DNA of 64,000 nt from Chryseobacterium ginsenosidimutans (GTDB lineage: Bacteria; Bacteroidota; Bacteroidia; Flavobacteriales; Weeksellaceae), in assembly GCF_030823405.1 (NCBI RefSeq), contig NZ_JAUSXC010000001.1:496001-560000 (forward strand), written 5' to 3'. The position numbers and the translations under genes are program-made. Shown piece after piece: positions 26,231 to 33,934 of this stretch (positions within the stretch are counted from its first letter, which is position 1; every line of letters begins with the position of its first letter). The notes below the pieces were generated by a model. The model saw only the letters and a program-made list of their open reading frames with translations. It was not told the origin of the DNA and did not search any database.

Positions 26231-27907
26231 ATGAAAAACGTACTCTTTTCAATAATATTAATATCTATACTATATTGTTCAAAAAAAGGCAATATAAAAC
26301 AAGATAATGTTGCAAAAAACATTTATCATAAAAAAGCCGAAAAATTTAGAGATGATATTAAAGATCTCGATTCCGCATTTTATTACTATTACATTGCTAA
26401 AGAAAATTACATTAAAAATAATGATTCTATTAAAGCCGCAGAATCGTTAATTAATATGGCTTTTATACAAACCACAAAAGGTGATTTCTATGGTAGCATT
26501 GAAACTTCTTTGATTGCAAATAAATTTTTGAATGATGAAAAAAACTCGATAGTCAAAAGAGACTTAGCTACAAGCTATAACAATATGGGTATTGCATCTG
26601 GGTTTTTATATAATCATAATGATGCCATTCAATTTTATAAAAAAGCAGCTGAATTTACATTAAATAAGGAAGATACTTTCACTTGTTTCAATAATATCGC
26701 GGATGCTTATTTACATAAAAAAGATACTATACTTGCGAGAAAATATTTAAACTTAGCTATTAAAACTAAAAATAGTAAAAACTATGCTCGTGTTATAAAT
26801 AATTTAGGAAAACTAAAATTACTCGAAAATCCGCATAATAACCCCCTTCCTGAATTTTACAAAGCTTTGAAAATTAGACTTGATTCAAAAGATATAGAAG
26901 GACTAAATTCAAGTTATTCGACTTTGTCTGACTATTTTAAATATAGGGAGAAAAACAAATCATTATCATTTGCAAAAAAAATGTTAGAAACCGCAACAAT
27001 GGTCGAAAACCCCGAAGACCAAATGCAGGCATTACAAAAACTTATTGAGCTAGATCCTAGCCATTATTTAAATTATTTTAAAAAATTCCAATCTCTTAAC
27101 GATAGTCTTATTGTTTCTAGAGGAAAAGCTAAAAACCAATTTGCAGTAATTAGATACGATGTAGATCAAAAAAACACTGAAAATCAAAATCTAAAACTTC
27201 AAGACACTGAAAATAAAATTAATATTTTATATCGAAATGTCGTTTTAATAATCTTATCATTACTATTAATTGTTGCCTTCTTCTGGTACAAAAAAAGAAA
27301 AAAGCGCCTTCAACAAGAAAAAGAACTCGAAGTAAAAAACACCCAACTCAAAATGTCGAAAAAAGTTCATGATGTGGTTGCTAATGGATTGTATCACATG
27401 ATGATTGATGTTCAGAACAATCCTGAAATGGACAAAACGAGAATTCTTAATGACATTGAAAAAATGTATGAGGAATCCCGAGATATTTCTCATGAGAATA
27501 TTGCAGAGGAAGATTTTGCATCACGTTTTATCAATATGATTACTTCTTACTCTTCCGACGAGCAAAAAGTTTTACCAGTAGGATATAAAGAAAGTATTTG
27601 GGAAAATATTTCACATACCACACAACTTGAGCTTTATTATATTTTGAGGGAAATTCTTGTGAATATGAAGAAACACAGTCAGGCAAAATTAGCATCTGTG
27701 AAATTTGAAAAAAATGAAAATGTTTTAAAAATAAAATACACGGACAATGGCACCGGAATTAATAATTTAGCCGAACAAAAAGGAACAGGTATACATAATA
27801 CGGAAAACCGTATTGGGACTATTGGAGGAGATATTACTTTTGAAAAAAATCCTAAAGGTGGATTAATCATTCAAATAACCATTCCAATACAATCAAAATA
27901 TGTTTAA
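26231..27907 (+). CDS. TPR-containing sensor histidine kinase
   Basis: 558 residues from ATG 26231 (an in-frame TTG 18 bp upstream is less likely). The N-terminus is a signal or anchor of about 17 residues ending LYC, an imperfect lipobox. A periplasmic or outer region of TPR-like helical repeats fills residues 30-310. One membrane helix lies at about 336-353, then a short coiled coil. The phosphoacceptor helix is KKVHDVVANGLYHMM with His near residue 380 (NarL-type, HisKA_3-like). The HATPase domain follows, with the N-box EILVNMKKHSQ, DNGTGI and the G-box KGTGIHNTENRIG. It senses an unknown envelope signal and phosphorylates the next-encoded regulator, whose start overlaps its stop by 8 bases. 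A regulator-binding palindrome lies inside its 3' end. Confidence 0.92.
   Translation: MKNVLFSIILISILYCSKKGNIKQDNVAKNIYHKKAEKFRDDIKDLDSAFYYYYIAKENYIKNNDSIKAAESLINMAFIQTTKGDFYGSIETSLIANKFLNDEKNSIVKRDLATSYNNMGIASGFLYNHNDAIQFYKKAAEFTLNKEDTFTCFNNIADAYLHKKDTILARKYLNLAIKTKNSKNYARVINNLGKLKLLENPHNNPLPEFYKALKIRLDSKDIEGLNSSYSTLSDYFKYREKNKSLSFAKKMLETATMVENPEDQMQALQKLIELDPSHYLNYFKKFQSLNDSLIVSRGKAKNQFAVIRYDVDQKNTENQNLKLQDTENKINILYRNVVLIILSLLLIVAFFWYKKRKKRLQQEKELEVKNTQLKMSKKVHDVVANGLYHMMIDVQNNPEMDKTRILNDIEKMYEESRDISHENIAEEDFASRFINMITSYSSDEQKVLPVGYKESIWENISHTTQLELYYILREILVNMKKHSQAKLASVKFEKNENVLKIKYTDNGTGINNLAEQKGTGIHNTENRIGTIGGDITFEKNPKGGLIIQITIPIQSKYV
27798..27813 (+). promoter_or_regulatory. Operator-like palindrome, copy 2 (inside the kinase gene)
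   Basis: ATACGGAAAACCGTAT is a perfect 16-bp palindrome whose 12-bp core is the exact reverse complement of that at 28633. It falls in the conserved G-box codons, but a TACTTTTG -7 element follows at the same fixed distance as at the other copies, suggesting real use for expression of the response regulator. Confidence 0.6.
27835..27842 (+). promoter_or_regulatory. -7 element of an internal promoter for the response regulator
   Basis: TACTTTTG fits TAnnTTTG. It starts 29.5 bp from the centre of the palindrome at 27798-27813 and lies 57 bp before the regulator ATG at 27900, so it could drive autoregulated expression without the kinase. Confidence 0.55.
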
Positions 27908-28562
27908 AAAAGTCCTGATAGCCGAAGATCACGAAGTCAGAAATTTAGGAGTCGTGAATACCCTTACCGAATTACAAATTCAGAATTTTGATTTTGTGAA
28001 TTATTGTGATGAAGCATTACAAAAAATAAGAACCAACGTTATAACCAACGTTCCTTATGATTTATTAATTACAGATTTATCATTTGACAAAGACCATATA
28101 GAGCAAAAAATAAATTCCGGGCAAAAATTGATCGAAGAGATCAAGAAAATTCAGCCGAATCTGAAAATTATAGCTTTCTCTATAGAAAAGAAGCCCAAAA
28201 TCATTGATGATCTTTTTAAAATACACAATATTAATGGTTTTGTAAGCAAAGGGAGAAATGACGGTAAGGATCTCAGAAATACAATCAGAAAAGTTTTTGA
28301 AGGTGACATCGTCATTCCACAAGAAATTTTAAACTCAATCCGTAATACTTCTTTTGAGTTTACAGAATATGATGTTACCCTTATTGAGCTCCTTGCCAAA
28401 GGGTGGAAACAAAACGAAATTGAAAAATTCTTCAAAGAAAATAAAATAACTCCGGATAGCAAAAGCGCCATAGAAAAAAGATTAAATGATCTTCGTTTTG
28501 AGTTGGGTGCCAAAAACAATATTGAATTGATTGTTATCTGTAAAGATATCGGCATTATATAA
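27900..28562 (+). CDS. NarL/FixJ-type response regulator
   Basis: 220 residues. The receiver domain has the acidic pair in LIAEDHE (residues 9-10), the phosphoacceptor in LLITDLSFD (Asp59), a serine/threonine-type switch in IAFSIEKK and the conserved Lys in GFVSKGR (Lys117). The C-terminal part (about 150-220) is a LuxR-like helix-turn-helix: FTEYDVTLIELLAKGWKQNE, then SKSAIEKRLNDLRFELGAKN. It is the partner of the kinase whose gene it overlaps. Its most likely DNA site is the palindrome WTACGG-N4-CCGTAW, found before the membrane-protein gene, before its own gene and before the ten-gene operon. The binding itself is inference. A terminator follows. Confidence 0.92.
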   Translation: MFKKVLIAEDHEVRNLGVVNTLTELQIQNFDFVNYCDEALQKIRTNVITNVPYDLLITDLSFDKDHIEQKINSGQKLIEEIKKIQPNLKIIAFSIEKKPKIIDDLFKIHNINGFVSKGRNDGKDLRNTIRKVFEGDIVIPQEILNSIRNTSFEFTEYDVTLIELLAKGWKQNEIEKFFKENKITPDSKSAIEKRLNDLRFELGAKNNIELIVICKDIGII

Positions 28563-28589
28563 TTTACTTTTCATCACAAAAACCAAGAG

Positions 28590-28617
28590 CCTTTCAGTAT
28601 TTCTGGAAGGTTTTTTT
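28590..28617 (+). terminator. Terminator of the two-component operon
   Basis: 8-bp stem CCTTTCAG / CTGGAAGG (one G-T wobble), 5-nt loop TATTT, then seven T. It isolates the regulator genes from the ten-gene operon, which therefore needs its own promoter. Confidence 0.85.
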
Positions 28618-28632
28618 ATTAAATAATTCTAT

Positions 28633-28648
28633 TTACGGTTTTCCGTAA
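28633..28648 (+). promoter_or_regulatory. Operator-like palindrome, copy 3
   Basis: TTACGGTTTTCCGTAA, a perfect 16-bp palindrome. It is centred 29.5 bp before the first base of the -7 element at 28670, about -43 from the expected transcript start, as expected for an activator contacting RNA polymerase. Confidence 0.7.
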
Positions 28649-28669
28649 CGCATTGAAATTTAATGCTCA

Positions 28670-28677
28670 TATTTTTG
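28670..28677 (+). promoter_or_regulatory. -7 element of the ten-gene operon
   Basis: TATTTTTG matches TAnnTTTG and lies 28 bp before the ATG at 28706. No -33 TTG is present at the normal spacing, which fits an activator-dependent promoter. Confidence 0.65.
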
Positions 28678-28705
28678 GAGTGTTAAACAATAAACAATTA
28701 TTATT

Positions 28706-28924
28706 ATGAAAAAGGAATATTATATGAATAAGAATCAACAATCTAATGGAGACTATGAGGTTCATGAAAATTCATGCCGATTCTTACCATTTTTTGAAAA
28801 TAGAATTTATTTAGGAAGCTTTTATTCTTGTCAGGGAGCAGTAGATGAAGCTAAAAGGTTATTTCCATCACAAAATAGAATCAATGGATGTTATTACTGT
28901 TCAAACGCATGTCATACAAGCTAA
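28706..28924 (+). CDS. Small Cys-rich protein, first gene of the ten-gene operon
   Basis: 72 residues. The core reads NGDYEVHENSCRFLP, then ENRIYLGSFYSCQGAVDEAK, then GCYYCSNACHTS. Five cysteines and two histidines, with a closing C-x2-C-x3-C-H pattern, suggest zinc binding. I have seen small proteins of this shape in other Bacteroidetes, but no function is known to me. No signal peptide is visible, although the first seven residues are basic. An internal ATG at residue 7 (MNKNQQ) is an alternative start. It is the first gene after the palindrome-linked promoter, followed 12 bp later by the YegP-like gene. Confidence 0.75.
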   Translation: MKKEYYMNKNQQSNGDYEVHENSCRFLPFFENRIYLGSFYSCQGAVDEAKRLFPSQNRINGCYYCSNACHTS

Positions 28925-28936
28925 AAAATAATAACC

Positions 28937-29275
28937 ATGGGAAAATTTATAATCACTCAAAGAATTAACAACGAATATCAATTCAATCTAAAAGCCGGAA
29001 ACGGAGAAATTATTTTAACCAGCGAAGGATATATTCAGAAAGCATCTTGCCAAAAAGGAATAGAATCTGTTAGAGTCAATTCTCAGGATGATTCCCGATA
29101 TGACAAAAGAGTCGCGGTAAATGGTAAAGATTATTTTGTCTTAAAAGCCAGAAACGGAGAAATTATCGGGAAAAGCCAGTTTTACACTTCAAAAACAGCA
29201 ATGGAAAATGGAATTCATTCTGTAAAATCCAATGCTCCAACCGCAGAAATCGTTGACGAAACTCTTAAAAACTAA
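28937..29275 (+). CDS. YegP/DUF1508 family protein (two tandem repeats)
   Basis: 112 residues made of two copies of the DUF1508 unit. The first reads YQFNLKAGNGEIILTSEGY ... KGIESVRVNS; the second reads YFVLKARNGEIIGKSQFY ... NGIHSVKSNA. Each unit is a short beta-beta-beta-alpha element. The biochemical role of the family is not established. No signal peptide, so cytoplasmic. In this operon it precedes the nuclease-like gene by 4 bp. Confidence 0.9.
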   Translation: MGKFIITQRINNEYQFNLKAGNGEIILTSEGYIQKASCQKGIESVRVNSQDDSRYDKRVAVNGKDYFVLKARNGEIIGKSQFYTSKTAMENGIHSVKSNAPTAEIVDETLKN

Positions 29276-29279
29276 AACA

Positions 29280-30350
29280 ATGGATCTTAAAATAAAACTT
29301 GAGCAACTGCATCAAAAAGTTATTGGCTTAAAAGAACAGATCGGAACAGAGGAAGCTACAAAAAATGCTTTTGTCATGCCTTTTATTCAAATTTTAGGGT
29401 ATGATATTTTCAATCCAACAGAAGTTGTTCCTGAACACGTCTGCGACATCGGAACGAAAAAAGGTGAAAAAGTAGATTATGTCATCAAAAATAATGACGA
29501 ACCCATTTTTATCATCGAATGCAAACACTGGAAAGAAAGTGCAGACGCTCATAATTCTCAGCTTCACAGATATTATCATGTTTCGAAAACGAGATTCGGC
29601 GTTCTCACCAACGGAATTGTGTATAACTTCTATACAGATCTTGAGAAACCGAATATTATGGATGAAAAGCCTTTTTTCACGATCAATATTGAAGATTTAA
29701 AAGACAGTTCTATTAAAATCCTTGAAAGCTTTACTAAGAAAGATTACAATCTGGAAAGTATTCTGGATTCTGCAGAAGCCTTAAAATATATCAAAGCCAT
29801 AAGAAAAGAATTTGAAAAAGAAATCGAAAACCCGTCTGATGAACTGGTAAAACTTTTGGTCAACCGATTTTTTGAAAAACCTATTACCTCAAACAGAATG
29901 GTTTCTTTTAAAGAATATGCGAAGAAAGCACTAACAACTTCTATTAATGAATCCATTAGTTTCAGGTTAAAATCTGCTTTAAGCATCAATGAGCAAATTG
30001 AAAAACGGGAAGACGATATAAAAACCTCACAACCAATTGATGAAAACAATGATTCTAAAATCGTTACCACGGAAGAAGAATTGGAAGGATTCCAGATTGT
30101 AAAAGCGATTCTAAGAGAAAAAATTCCTTCTTCACGAATTGCTTACAGAGATACTTTGTCCTACTTCGGGATTTTACTGGATGATAATAACAGAAAACCG
30201 CTATGCAGACTGCATTTTAATACAGCTAATAAATATCTGGAGACTTTTCACAACGGAAAAGAGTCCGGAGAAAAAGTTTTATTAAACAGTCTGGATGATA
30301 TCTACACTTTTAGAAATCAGCTTCATCAGACATTAGAAAATTATAATTAA
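29280..30350 (+). CDS. HsdR_N-type restriction-endonuclease-like protein
   Basis: 356 residues from ATG 29280. A helical start (about 1-30) is followed by the type I restriction N-terminal fold: KNAFVMPFIQILGYDIFNP, then the PD-(D/E)xK-like core with Asp66 in KVDYVI and Glu80-x-Lys82 in IFIIECKH, then QLHRYYHVSKTRFGVLTNG. These are the expected catalytic residues of the HSDR_N_2 family. There is no helicase or methylase part, so this is not a type I restriction system. The C-terminal 150 residues carry a second domain (about 265-356) starting at EELEGFQIVKAILREKI, a pattern found in other stand-alone proteins of this kind. Possible nucleic-acid-degrading effector of the operon, by inference. 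Confidence 0.88.
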   Translation: MDLKIKLEQLHQKVIGLKEQIGTEEATKNAFVMPFIQILGYDIFNPTEVVPEHVCDIGTKKGEKVDYVIKNNDEPIFIIECKHWKESADAHNSQLHRYYHVSKTRFGVLTNGIVYNFYTDLEKPNIMDEKPFFTINIEDLKDSSIKILESFTKKDYNLESILDSAEALKYIKAIRKEFEKEIENPSDELVKLLVNRFFEKPITSNRMVSFKEYAKKALTTSINESISFRLKSALSINEQIEKREDDIKTSQPIDENNDSKIVTTEEELEGFQIVKAILREKIPSSRIAYRDTLSYFGILLDDNNRKPLCRLHFNTANKYLETFHNGKESGEKVLLNSLDDIYTFRNQLHQTLENYN

Positions 30351-30353
30351 ACC

Positions 30354-30881
30354 ATGAAAAAACTATTACCATTCATCATAATTACCTTCAGTTTATTTCT
30401 TTTAAATTCTTGTGTAAAAGCAAATGACAACATCGGACACGACGGAAGATGCACAGGTTCTGCCTATTGCTCTGCGTGTAAAAATTGCTCAGGATGCGGA
30501 CATTGCAACAGTGGCGGAACTTGTGGAGTTTGCGGAGGAGGTTCTTCGGGAAGAAGTTCATCTTCAGAAAATTCTTCAAAAAGAAGCAAATCCAATAAAC
30601 ACAAAACTTCAGAGTCGCATAAATCTTCAAAAATCAAATCCAATAAACCTCCAAAAGTTTTTATTGATGAGGTGAACGTGAATGTGAATTACAACAACAA
30701 ATATATTGCAGGAATTACAACGACAAATATTTACGAAAAGCCTTCTGTTAAATCTAAAGTAATAACTAAGGTTTCCAAAAATGAAAAGCTGATTCAACTT
30801 TCTAAAGAAGGTTCATGGTACAAAGTACAGGTAAAATCAACCGGTAAGAAAGGATATGTTTTTTATAAAGATGTAAAATAA
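30354..30881 (+). CDS. Cys-rich lipoprotein with C-terminal SH3 domain
   Basis: 175 residues. Lipoprotein signal with lipobox LNSC (Cys20). Next comes a compact cysteine cluster, CSACKNCSGCGHCNSGG then TCGVCGG, with CxxC pairs that should bind metal. A Ser/Lys-rich linker (about 65-105) follows, and the C-terminus is a bacterial SH3 domain (GITTTNIYEKPSVKSKVITK ... GSWYKVQVKSTGKKGYVFYK). SH3 domains of this type bind peptidoglycan or peptides. It probably sits in the periplasm on a membrane, linking the operon to the envelope. It begins 3 bp after the nuclease-like gene. Confidence 0.88.
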   Translation: MKKLLPFIIITFSLFLLNSCVKANDNIGHDGRCTGSAYCSACKNCSGCGHCNSGGTCGVCGGGSSGRSSSSENSSKRSKSNKHKTSESHKSSKIKSNKPPKVFIDEVNVNVNYNNKYIAGITTTNIYEKPSVKSKVITKVSKNEKLIQLSKEGSWYKVQVKSTGKKGYVFYKDVK

Positions 30882-30897
30882 CTAAAAACAAAATAAC

Positions 30898-31524
30898 ATG
30901 AACTTAAAGAATTTTTTAAATGAAGAACAAGACCCAAAAGCCGTAGAAAAGCTTTTGGGAAGAATCAACAGTCTTCTTACTTCACAGGAGTTTGTAGAAT
31001 ATATTGCTGTTCAAAAGAAACCCGTTCTCAATCTTTCGCCGGATTGTATTGCGTTGACTAACAGAAGAATCATTTTCTGCAGACCTAAAAACTTCGGTTT
31101 TTCGATGGATTTTCAGGATTATAGTTGGGTAGATGTTGCAGACTGTCATATTAAGGAAGGAATCGTCGGCTCAACTTTCATGATGAAAACCACAAGAAAT
31201 CTCACCAATATGATGGATTATCTTCCAAAAAACCAAGCCCGAAAACTTTATCAATATGCCCAGGAAATTGAAGAACAAATGAGAGGCGTTAGAAGAGAGA
31301 AGGATTTGGAAACCAGAAGAGCTTCAGCCGGTGGTGTTACAGTAAATAATGCAACTCCCATTATTACACATCCTCAACAATTTCAGCAACAGCAAAAACC
31401 TTTACTAATAGAAAATGAAGATCCTTTTGCCCTTTTGCAAAAACTAAAAGGCTTAATGGAAAACGGGATTATTTCTCCGGAAGAATTTGAAGAAAAAAAG
31501 AACCAAATTTTATCAAGAGTTTAA
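30898..31524 (+). CDS. PH-like and SHOCT domain protein
   Basis: 208 residues. Residues about 20-115 resemble a bacterial PH domain (LSPDCIALTNRRIIFCRP, then FSMDFQDYSWVDVADCHIKE), followed by a helical stretch and a Gln-rich linker (HPQQFQQQQKP). The C-terminus is a SHOCT motif: DPFALLQKLKGLMENGIISP then EEFEEKKNQILSRV. SHOCT segments occur at the ends of many membrane-associated or oligomerising proteins. No signal peptide or membrane helix, so cytoplasmic, possibly membrane-associated. Confidence 0.88.
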   Translation: MNLKNFLNEEQDPKAVEKLLGRINSLLTSQEFVEYIAVQKKPVLNLSPDCIALTNRRIIFCRPKNFGFSMDFQDYSWVDVADCHIKEGIVGSTFMMKTTRNLTNMMDYLPKNQARKLYQYAQEIEEQMRGVRREKDLETRRASAGGVTVNNATPIITHPQQFQQQQKPLLIENEDPFALLQKLKGLMENGIISPEEFEEKKNQILSRV

Positions 31525-31528
31525 AATT

Positions 31529-31744
31529 ATGAGATCAAAACTTACTACAGCATTACTTGCTTTTTTCCTCGGAGGATTAGGCATTCACAGATTTTATTTA
31601 GGTCAAAATAAATTGGGATTATTATACCTTTTGTTTTGTTGGACATTCATTCCTACGTTAATCTCAGTTTTAGATTTCTTCATTTTCATTTTTATGTCTG
31701 AAGATAATTTCAATTACAAATACAATCTTAAAACAGGATTTTAA
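31529..31744 (+). CDS. TM2 domain membrane protein
   Basis: 71 residues from ATG 31529; the frame is open upstream but overlaps the preceding gene. The TM2 signature is clear: LLAFFLGGLGIHRFYLGQNK then GLLYLLFCWTFIPTLISVLDFF, two helices with a short charged turn. The fold is widespread and its role is not settled. It starts 4 bp after the PH-SHOCT gene. Confidence 0.88.
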   Translation: MRSKLTTALLAFFLGGLGIHRFYLGQNKLGLLYLLFCWTFIPTLISVLDFFIFIFMSEDNFNYKYNLKTGF

Positions 31745-31755
31745 AAACTTAAAAA

Positions 31756-32157
31756 ATGAAACCATTTCTCACTTTCTGTGCGCTGTGTTGTTTCATCGGT
31801 ATTTTCAGGCTTCCCATAGAATATTATACTTTTCTCAGAATTCTTGTTTCCATCGGAGCTTTATTAGTTTTATACAATACGCTAAGCTTTAAACAACATT
31901 ATTTCAGTATAATTTTTCTTGTTATTTTGATACTTTTCAATCCCGTTTTTCCCATTTATCTGTATCGGAAAAGTGTATGGATTCCGATTGATACTGTTAC
32001 AGGAATTTTATTTCTGCTGATCAATTTTATAGAAAAATTAGAACCGAAAAAGGAAGAAGAAATTACCGAAGAAACCTCTGAACATTCAACACCAATACAT
32101 CAAAGAACCGTTTCAAGGGACAGAATTATCAATCCTAAAAAAACAAAAGAAGACTAA
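31756..32157 (+). CDS. DUF6804-like membrane protein
   Basis: 133 residues with about four hydrophobic helices (residues 5-18, 27-43, 49-68, 77-91) and a charged C-terminal tail of about 40 residues (EKLEPKKEEEITEETSEH ... NPKKTKED). The pattern of short helices around FNPVFPIYLYRKSVWIPIDT matches the DUF6804 type. Function unknown. Eleven bp after the TM2 gene. Confidence 0.78.
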   Translation: MKPFLTFCALCCFIGIFRLPIEYYTFLRILVSIGALLVLYNTLSFKQHYFSIIFLVILILFNPVFPIYLYRKSVWIPIDTVTGILFLLINFIEKLEPKKEEEITEETSEHSTPIHQRTVSRDRIINPKKTKED

Positions 32158-32166
32158 AAAAACAAC

Positions 32167-32574
32167 ATGGAAAACAATCAAATTACTGAAAATCTTAAAG
32201 CTCATTTTTTAAGGCTTTATCAAATGGCAATTTGCGATGATGATTTCAGTGCTTTAGAACTGAAAATGCTTTATAAATGTGCAGAGGAAAGAGGAATTTC
32301 ATCAAAAAATTTAGACGAAATCCTTTTAAATCCGATCAATTTGAAATCTCTTGTTCCTCAGACTATCGAAGAAAAAGTAGATTATCTGTATGATCTTACC
32401 GTAATGATCTGGGCAGACGGAATTGTTTCCCCAAACGAATATTCTGCGATGGAAAAATACGTTCTGATGTTCGGTTTTTTGGAAGAAAACGTCAACGCAA
32501 TCGTTGATTATCTGATTGAAGCCGTGAAAATCGGAAAGAATAAAAGTGAAATTTTATATGAATTAAAAAACTAA
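32167..32574 (+). CDS. TerB-like helical protein
   Basis: 135 residues, all helical. The first half has YQMAICDDDFSALELKMLYK and the second half YDLTVMIWADGIVSPNEYSA then MEKYVLMFGF, the paired acidic DDxxxxxxE and ADGxxxxxE motifs of the TerB/tellurite-resistance fold, thought to bind divalent metal at the membrane face. TerB-like proteins occur in chemical-stress and phage-defence operons, which fits the company here. The assignment is by motif and not certain. Confidence 0.7.
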   Translation: MENNQITENLKAHFLRLYQMAICDDDFSALELKMLYKCAEERGISSKNLDEILLNPINLKSLVPQTIEEKVDYLYDLTVMIWADGIVSPNEYSAMEKYVLMFGFLEENVNAIVDYLIEAVKIGKNKSEILYELKN

Positions 32575-32580
32575 TATACT

Positions 32581-33924
32581 ATGGATACGACCAGTATAAA
32601 AAATTTATTTAAATTAAAGTCAGTTCCGATTGAGAAACCCAAAGAGGAAACTATTTCAAAAACGGAAACTGATCCCAACGGAGAATCTCTCGAAGAAAGC
32701 AGAAAAAGAACCTATCATGAGTCGGGATACAGAGACAGCTCCAGAACAAGTGGAAACCACTCTACTCTATCAATTTGTCTCGATGCCGTTTACTCAAAAT
32801 TTCAAAACGAGGAAAAAGAAATGGTTGAAAAACAGCAAAAACTCAAAGAATCTTATGTAAACGAACAAAAGAATCGCGAAACAGAAATAAAATCTTTAAC
32901 CGTTTCACAGGAAACCAAAGAGGACTTACTAAAAAGTAAAAATAAAGAAGTTGAGAATCATCAAAATACGATTGAAACTTTAAAATCTGAAATCTTAGAT
33001 TTACCCAGAAATCCTGAGAAATACAATGTAAAAGCGACAAGAGGAGCTTCAGCAAAATTCTTGATTGGTGTAGTTCTTTTGATTCCGATAACTTTATATT
33101 TAGGCACATTTTATATTTCAACATCTTATTCCGCATTTTTTAAAATTTTTGATGCAAAAAGCACCGTAATCCAAAGTGTTTTAGATGCAAATGCTTGGGA
33201 AAAAGCTAGGAATGATGGCTTTATTGAAGTTGCATTTGTTACTTTAATCCCGTTTGTATTTCTTGGATTGGGCTTTTTGATTCACATGTTCGGAGAAAAT
33301 AAAACCAAAGCCAATTATACTAAATTGGGGTTATTATTCATTGTAACTTTTATTTTCGACTCGATTTTAGCCTACGAGATTGAATCGAAATTATATGAAT
33401 TAAATAGAACTTTTGATTCTGTTCCATTTGATCTTAAAATAGCTTTTACCAAGATTCAGTTTTGGGGAATTATTTTCGCCGGATTCATTGTTTACATTAT
33501 TTGGGGAGTTGTTTTCGATTTTGTAATGAAGGAACATAGAGAAAAAGATAAGATCAAAAGTGAACAGGAAATCAGACAAAAAACAGTGCTTTCACTTACA
33601 GAAAAAATCAACACTTTGAAAAAAGAAATTGAGGAAATTCTCGCCAACATCGGAAATACAAAAGAGCTCATTATCAAAACACGAGGCAGAATTGAAGAAT
33701 TGCAGAATATTATTGACGGTGTTATTATCCCAACCAAAGATTATAAATTATATGCTTCTGAATATGTTCAGGGCTGGGTAACCTTTATTGGCGAAAAAAT
33801 AGCAGTTTCAAAAACGGAAAAGCAGACCATGATCGATGATTGTATTTCCACCTACAACACGAATCTGGAAGCCGTAGGAGCCAATTCAGACAATCAAAAC
33901 TTAGTTTATTTATCATCTTTATAA
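32581..33924 (+). CDS. Coiled-coil protein with four membrane helices
   Basis: 447 residues. Residues 1-65 are polar and disordered. Residues 70-145 are a long charged coiled coil (KEMVEKQQKLKESYVNEQKN). Four membrane helices follow at about 160-180, 214-237, 248-266 and 297-318, and then a second coiled coil at about 325-380 (KIKSEQEIRQKTVLSLTEKI). The last 65 residues are soluble. I do not recognise the family. Both coiled coils should be cytoplasmic if the even number of helices is right. The layout suits a membrane scaffold or mechanosensor within the operon. Confidence 0.78.
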   Translation: MDTTSIKNLFKLKSVPIEKPKEETISKTETDPNGESLEESRKRTYHESGYRDSSRTSGNHSTLSICLDAVYSKFQNEEKEMVEKQQKLKESYVNEQKNRETEIKSLTVSQETKEDLLKSKNKEVENHQNTIETLKSEILDLPRNPEKYNVKATRGASAKFLIGVVLLIPITLYLGTFYISTSYSAFFKIFDAKSTVIQSVLDANAWEKARNDGFIEVAFVTLIPFVFLGLGFLIHMFGENKTKANYTKLGLLFIVTFIFDSILAYEIESKLYELNRTFDSVPFDLKIAFTKIQFWGIIFAGFIVYIIWGVVFDFVMKEHREKDKIKSEQEIRQKTVLSLTEKINTLKKEIEEILANIGNTKELIIKTRGRIEELQNIIDGVIIPTKDYKLYASEYVQGWVTFIGEKIAVSKTEKQTMIDDCISTYNTNLEAVGANSDNQNLVYLSSL

Positions 33925-33934
33925 ATCACAAATT

